The position numbers and the translations under genes were made by a program. DNA of 64,000 nt, from positions 29,893-93,892 of the forward strand of contig MVRL01000146.1 of assembly GCA_002067705.1 (NCBI GenBank), written 5' to 3'. A model generated the notes under the pieces. That model had not been told where the DNA came from. It saw only the letters and a program-made list of their open reading frames with translations, and ran no database searches. Shown here one piece after another: positions 62,488 to 64,000 of this stretch. How positions within the stretch are numbered: position 1 is the stretch's first letter; every line of letters starts with the position of its first letter. The stretch comes from Methanosaeta sp. PtaU1.Bin112. Lineage in GTDB: Archaea; Halobacteriota; Methanosarcinia; Methanotrichales; Methanotrichaceae.

Positions 62488-62975
62488 TCAGAGTTGAGAG
62501 CAGCCTGTGCCTGGGCTGTCAGTCCTGCTCCAATGTCTGCCCCAGCCAGAAAATTGTCAGAACCGAGGAGGACGGAAGGATATCAATAAGCTGGAAGAGC
62601 TGCAATGAGCAGTGCGATCTCTGCCTGAAGGCGTGCCCCACAAAGGCTCTATCGCTCGCCGCCCATGAAGAGGCGGCACCTGAGTGCGAAGCCTCCTTCG
62701 ATATGGCAGTCTGCAAGATCTGCAGATCACGCTATGCCACAGAGCCCATGCTGAAGATGATTGAATCATCGCTGCCATCTGAGATTCAGAAGGACATGAC
62801 CGGCCTAGAGTGGATTCGCGTCTGCCCGGAATGCCGTCGCAATGTCGAGGCTAAGAGGCTGGTCGGGCAGATCCTGCCGGAGAGAAGAAGAAAGGATTTC
62901 CGATGCTCATTCCTTTTTATTGCCGGCAAGCGAGGCCTCTATCCAGGACGAGTGCAATTGCTCTATGACTTATGA
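62484..62975 (+). CDS. Ferredoxin with extra C-terminal cysteine pairs
   Basis: 163 residues. Two 4Fe-4S motifs near the N-terminus (CLGCQSCSNVCPSQ and CNEQCDLCLKACPTK), then CKICRSR near 79 and CPECRRN near 113, which form a possible zinc ribbon or further cluster. The last 35 residues (DFRCSFLFIAGKRGLYPGRV...) are less ordered, and another frame would continue differently, so the C-terminus may be shifted. Coupled to the preceding ferredoxin. Confidence 0.62.
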   Translation: MIRVESSLCLGCQSCSNVCPSQKIVRTEEDGRISISWKSCNEQCDLCLKACPTKALSLAAHEEAAPECEASFDMAVCKICRSRYATEPMLKMIESSLPSEIQKDMTGLEWIRVCPECRRNVEAKRLVGQILPERRRKDFRCSFLFIAGKRGLYPGRVQLLYDL

Positions 62976-63105
62976 ATTCATCGTTTTCATTGGGATTTGC
63001 CTCAGAGACCGCAATCCTGGGGACAGGTTCATCTGCAGCTGACCAGCCGACTGACTGCCATCGCTGGTTATTATACCTATTACTCTTCATCGAGAGCAGC
63101 GAGAT

Positions 63106-63115
63106 CTATTTAAAT
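63106..63115 (+). promoter_or_regulatory. TATA box for the acylphosphatase-like gene
   Basis: CTATTTAAAT, about 28 bases before the ATG at 63139, placing the transcript start at or one or two bases before the ATG. Confidence 0.5.
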
Positions 63116-63138
63116 GCTGCAATCAAATTCTGTTTATC

Positions 63139-63744
63139 ATGCAGGGATTGACTGCATATGTATCCGGCAGAGTCCAGAGGGTTGGCTACCGGGCGAAAGT
63201 AGTTTCATTGGCAAACGGCCTTGGCCTGACGGGACTGGTTCAGAATCGTCCTGATGGTCGGGTATTGGTGATAGCTGAAGGCGAAAACGAAACTGTGGAG
63301 CAGTTTGCTTCTGCCATCAGAATAGAAAATTCCCTGATCAATGTGGAAAAGGTCGATACCAGCTATAGCCATGCTTCCGGGGAGTTCTCGGTCTTTAAGA
63401 AAGTCACCGGTCCGGATGAGGTTGGCGAGAGGCTGGATGATGGAATTGAAATTCTAAAATGCATGATGGTTGGCATCAATACCATCATAAAAATAACCCA
63501 ATCTGGTTTTGAACGTCTCGGCAACAAGATGGATGTCCTGAATTCCAAGATGGATAGCATGAACTCCAAGATGGACGGATTGAATTGCAAGACGGACAAG
63601 ATGCTTGACAAGCAGGATGAAACCATCGGCGATATCGAGGGATTGAGAAGCGACCTGAAGGAGCACATGGACGAGAGGTTCGACAGAATTGAAGATGAGC
63701 TGGCTGATATCAAGTCAGCCGGAAAAGAGCGCGGGACAACCTGA
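63139..63744 (+). CDS. Acylphosphatase with C-terminal coiled-coil extension
   Basis: 201 residues. Residues 1-90 are acylphosphatase: AYVSGRVQRVGYRAKVVSLANGLGLTGLVQNRPDGRVLVIAEG, with the substrate Arg (in VGYR) and the catalytic Asn in QNRPDG. Residues about 118-195 are a coiled coil with seven-residue repeats (NKMDVLNSKMDSMNSKMDGLNCKTDKM, then IGDIEGLRSDLKEHMDERFDRIEDELADI). Ordinary acylphosphatase has about 90-100 residues. The tail probably makes it oligomerise or attach to a partner. Leaderless-type promoter. Confidence 0.83.
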   Translation: MQGLTAYVSGRVQRVGYRAKVVSLANGLGLTGLVQNRPDGRVLVIAEGENETVEQFASAIRIENSLINVEKVDTSYSHASGEFSVFKKVTGPDEVGERLDDGIEILKCMMVGINTIIKITQSGFERLGNKMDVLNSKMDSMNSKMDGLNCKTDKMLDKQDETIGDIEGLRSDLKEHMDERFDRIEDELADIKSAGKERGTT

Positions 63745-63768
63745 ATCGCTCTCATCTTTTTTTTCAAG

Positions 63769-63910
63769 GTGACCTGTGGAACGGGCCCTGGCGGACCTGA
63801 CTTCACAGCGTGCGGCGATATCTTTTTGCGTGAAGAGTATGCATGATTCCAGCACTTTAACTTGTAGGATCGCGAAGGGCGGAGCGGTAAGTCCCCATCC
63901 TTCAGGGTGA
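63769..63910 (+). mobile_element. Decayed TnpB (IS200/IS605 family) 3' end
   Basis: Two short frames joined by a +1 shift near 63838 spell the C-terminus common to archaeal TnpB: VTCGTGPGGPDFTACGDIF, like the ...TxGHTGxxACGD box, then MHDSSTLTCRIAKGGAV, ending SPHPSG and stop at 63908-63910. The stop region contains the hairpin CATCC-TTCA-GGGTG (63896-63908), typical of the right end of these elements. The rest of the gene is gone, so it is only a remnant. Confidence 0.5.
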
Positions 63911-64000
63911 TCTCGCTAACTCCGCAGAGTTTGCGGGAGTTGCTGCGATAGCCGCAACGGATGAAAGCGGAGCCCTTTGCCATGATTACTTTCGCGTCGC

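Overview
The window reads as a chromosomal segment of a methanogenic archaeon of the order Methanosarcinales, most likely the Methanothrix/Methanosaeta lineage. The order-level call rests on methanogen-only coenzyme genes: comDE (coenzyme M), cofC and cofE (F420), cfbB and cfbC (F430), a methanogenesis marker 16 protein, and a probable mfnE (methanofuran). Archaeal information genes agree (aIF2-beta with a TRAM tail, L10e, aEF1-beta, GatD, archaeal GluRS, archaeal MAT, Sec61-beta, NurA-HerA-Mre11-Rad50), as does an S-layer protein of the Methanosarcina type. The genus is an inference from gene style and base composition, not a proof.

Layout. 0-10 kb: the tail of an aminotransferase, small and secreted unknowns, a Cache lipoprotein, a secreted phosphatidylserine-decarboxylase-like enzyme, a giant exported TPR protein, a winged-helix protein, a gene-poor 1.2 kb stretch with degenerate repeats, and an AlkP-superfamily hydrolase. 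10-17 kb: RecJ-like nuclease, UbiA-type lipid prenyltransferase, GluRS, Nudix hydrolase, amino-acid-kinase-fold protein, Zn-ribbon protein, aEF1-beta and tRNA-Ala(CGC). 17-22 kb: a secreted protein, a metallophosphoesterase, and a YkgJ-type cysteine protein coupled to a large surface protein. 21.7-28.7 kb: the DNA-end-processing cluster nurA-herA-mre11-rad50. 28.7-34.4 kb: a sulfur neighbourhood with comDE, marker 16, an ABC sulfonate-type importer without its ATPase, and SAM synthetase. 35-39.3 kb (minus strand): gatD, rpl10e, aIF2-beta, a small unknown, cofE, cofC. 39.4-47.3 kb: an accessory-looking mix with an ITPase, an Hfq-like Sm protein, a metallo-beta-lactamase-fold enzyme, and a nucleotidyltransferase paired with a frame-interrupted winged-helix gene. 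47.3-49.9 kb (minus strand): cfbC-cfbB plus two small genes. 50-60.6 kb: a cell-envelope block with a two-domain S-layer protein, a CrtC/AttH-like lipocalin protein, a Tyr-rich exported protein, a NosD-like beta-helix protein, Sec61-beta and several secreted unknowns. 60.7-64 kb: an SDH/ClpP-fold membrane protease, two coupled ferredoxins, an acylphosphatase with a coiled-coil tail, and a decayed TnpB (IS200/IS605) 3' end.

How the genes work together: GluRS and GatD belong to the indirect Gln-tRNA route. ComDE, marker 16, the importer and MAT suggest local clustering of sulfur and C1-cofactor metabolism. CfbC and CfbB act in consecutive or near-consecutive F430 steps, and CofC and CofE in F420 synthesis. 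No CRISPR array, rRNA or intact insertion sequence was found. Starts were moved from the longest reading frame where a ribosome-binding site or family alignment from memory favoured another codon; each such case is stated. Family names come from recognition of motifs, not from database searches.
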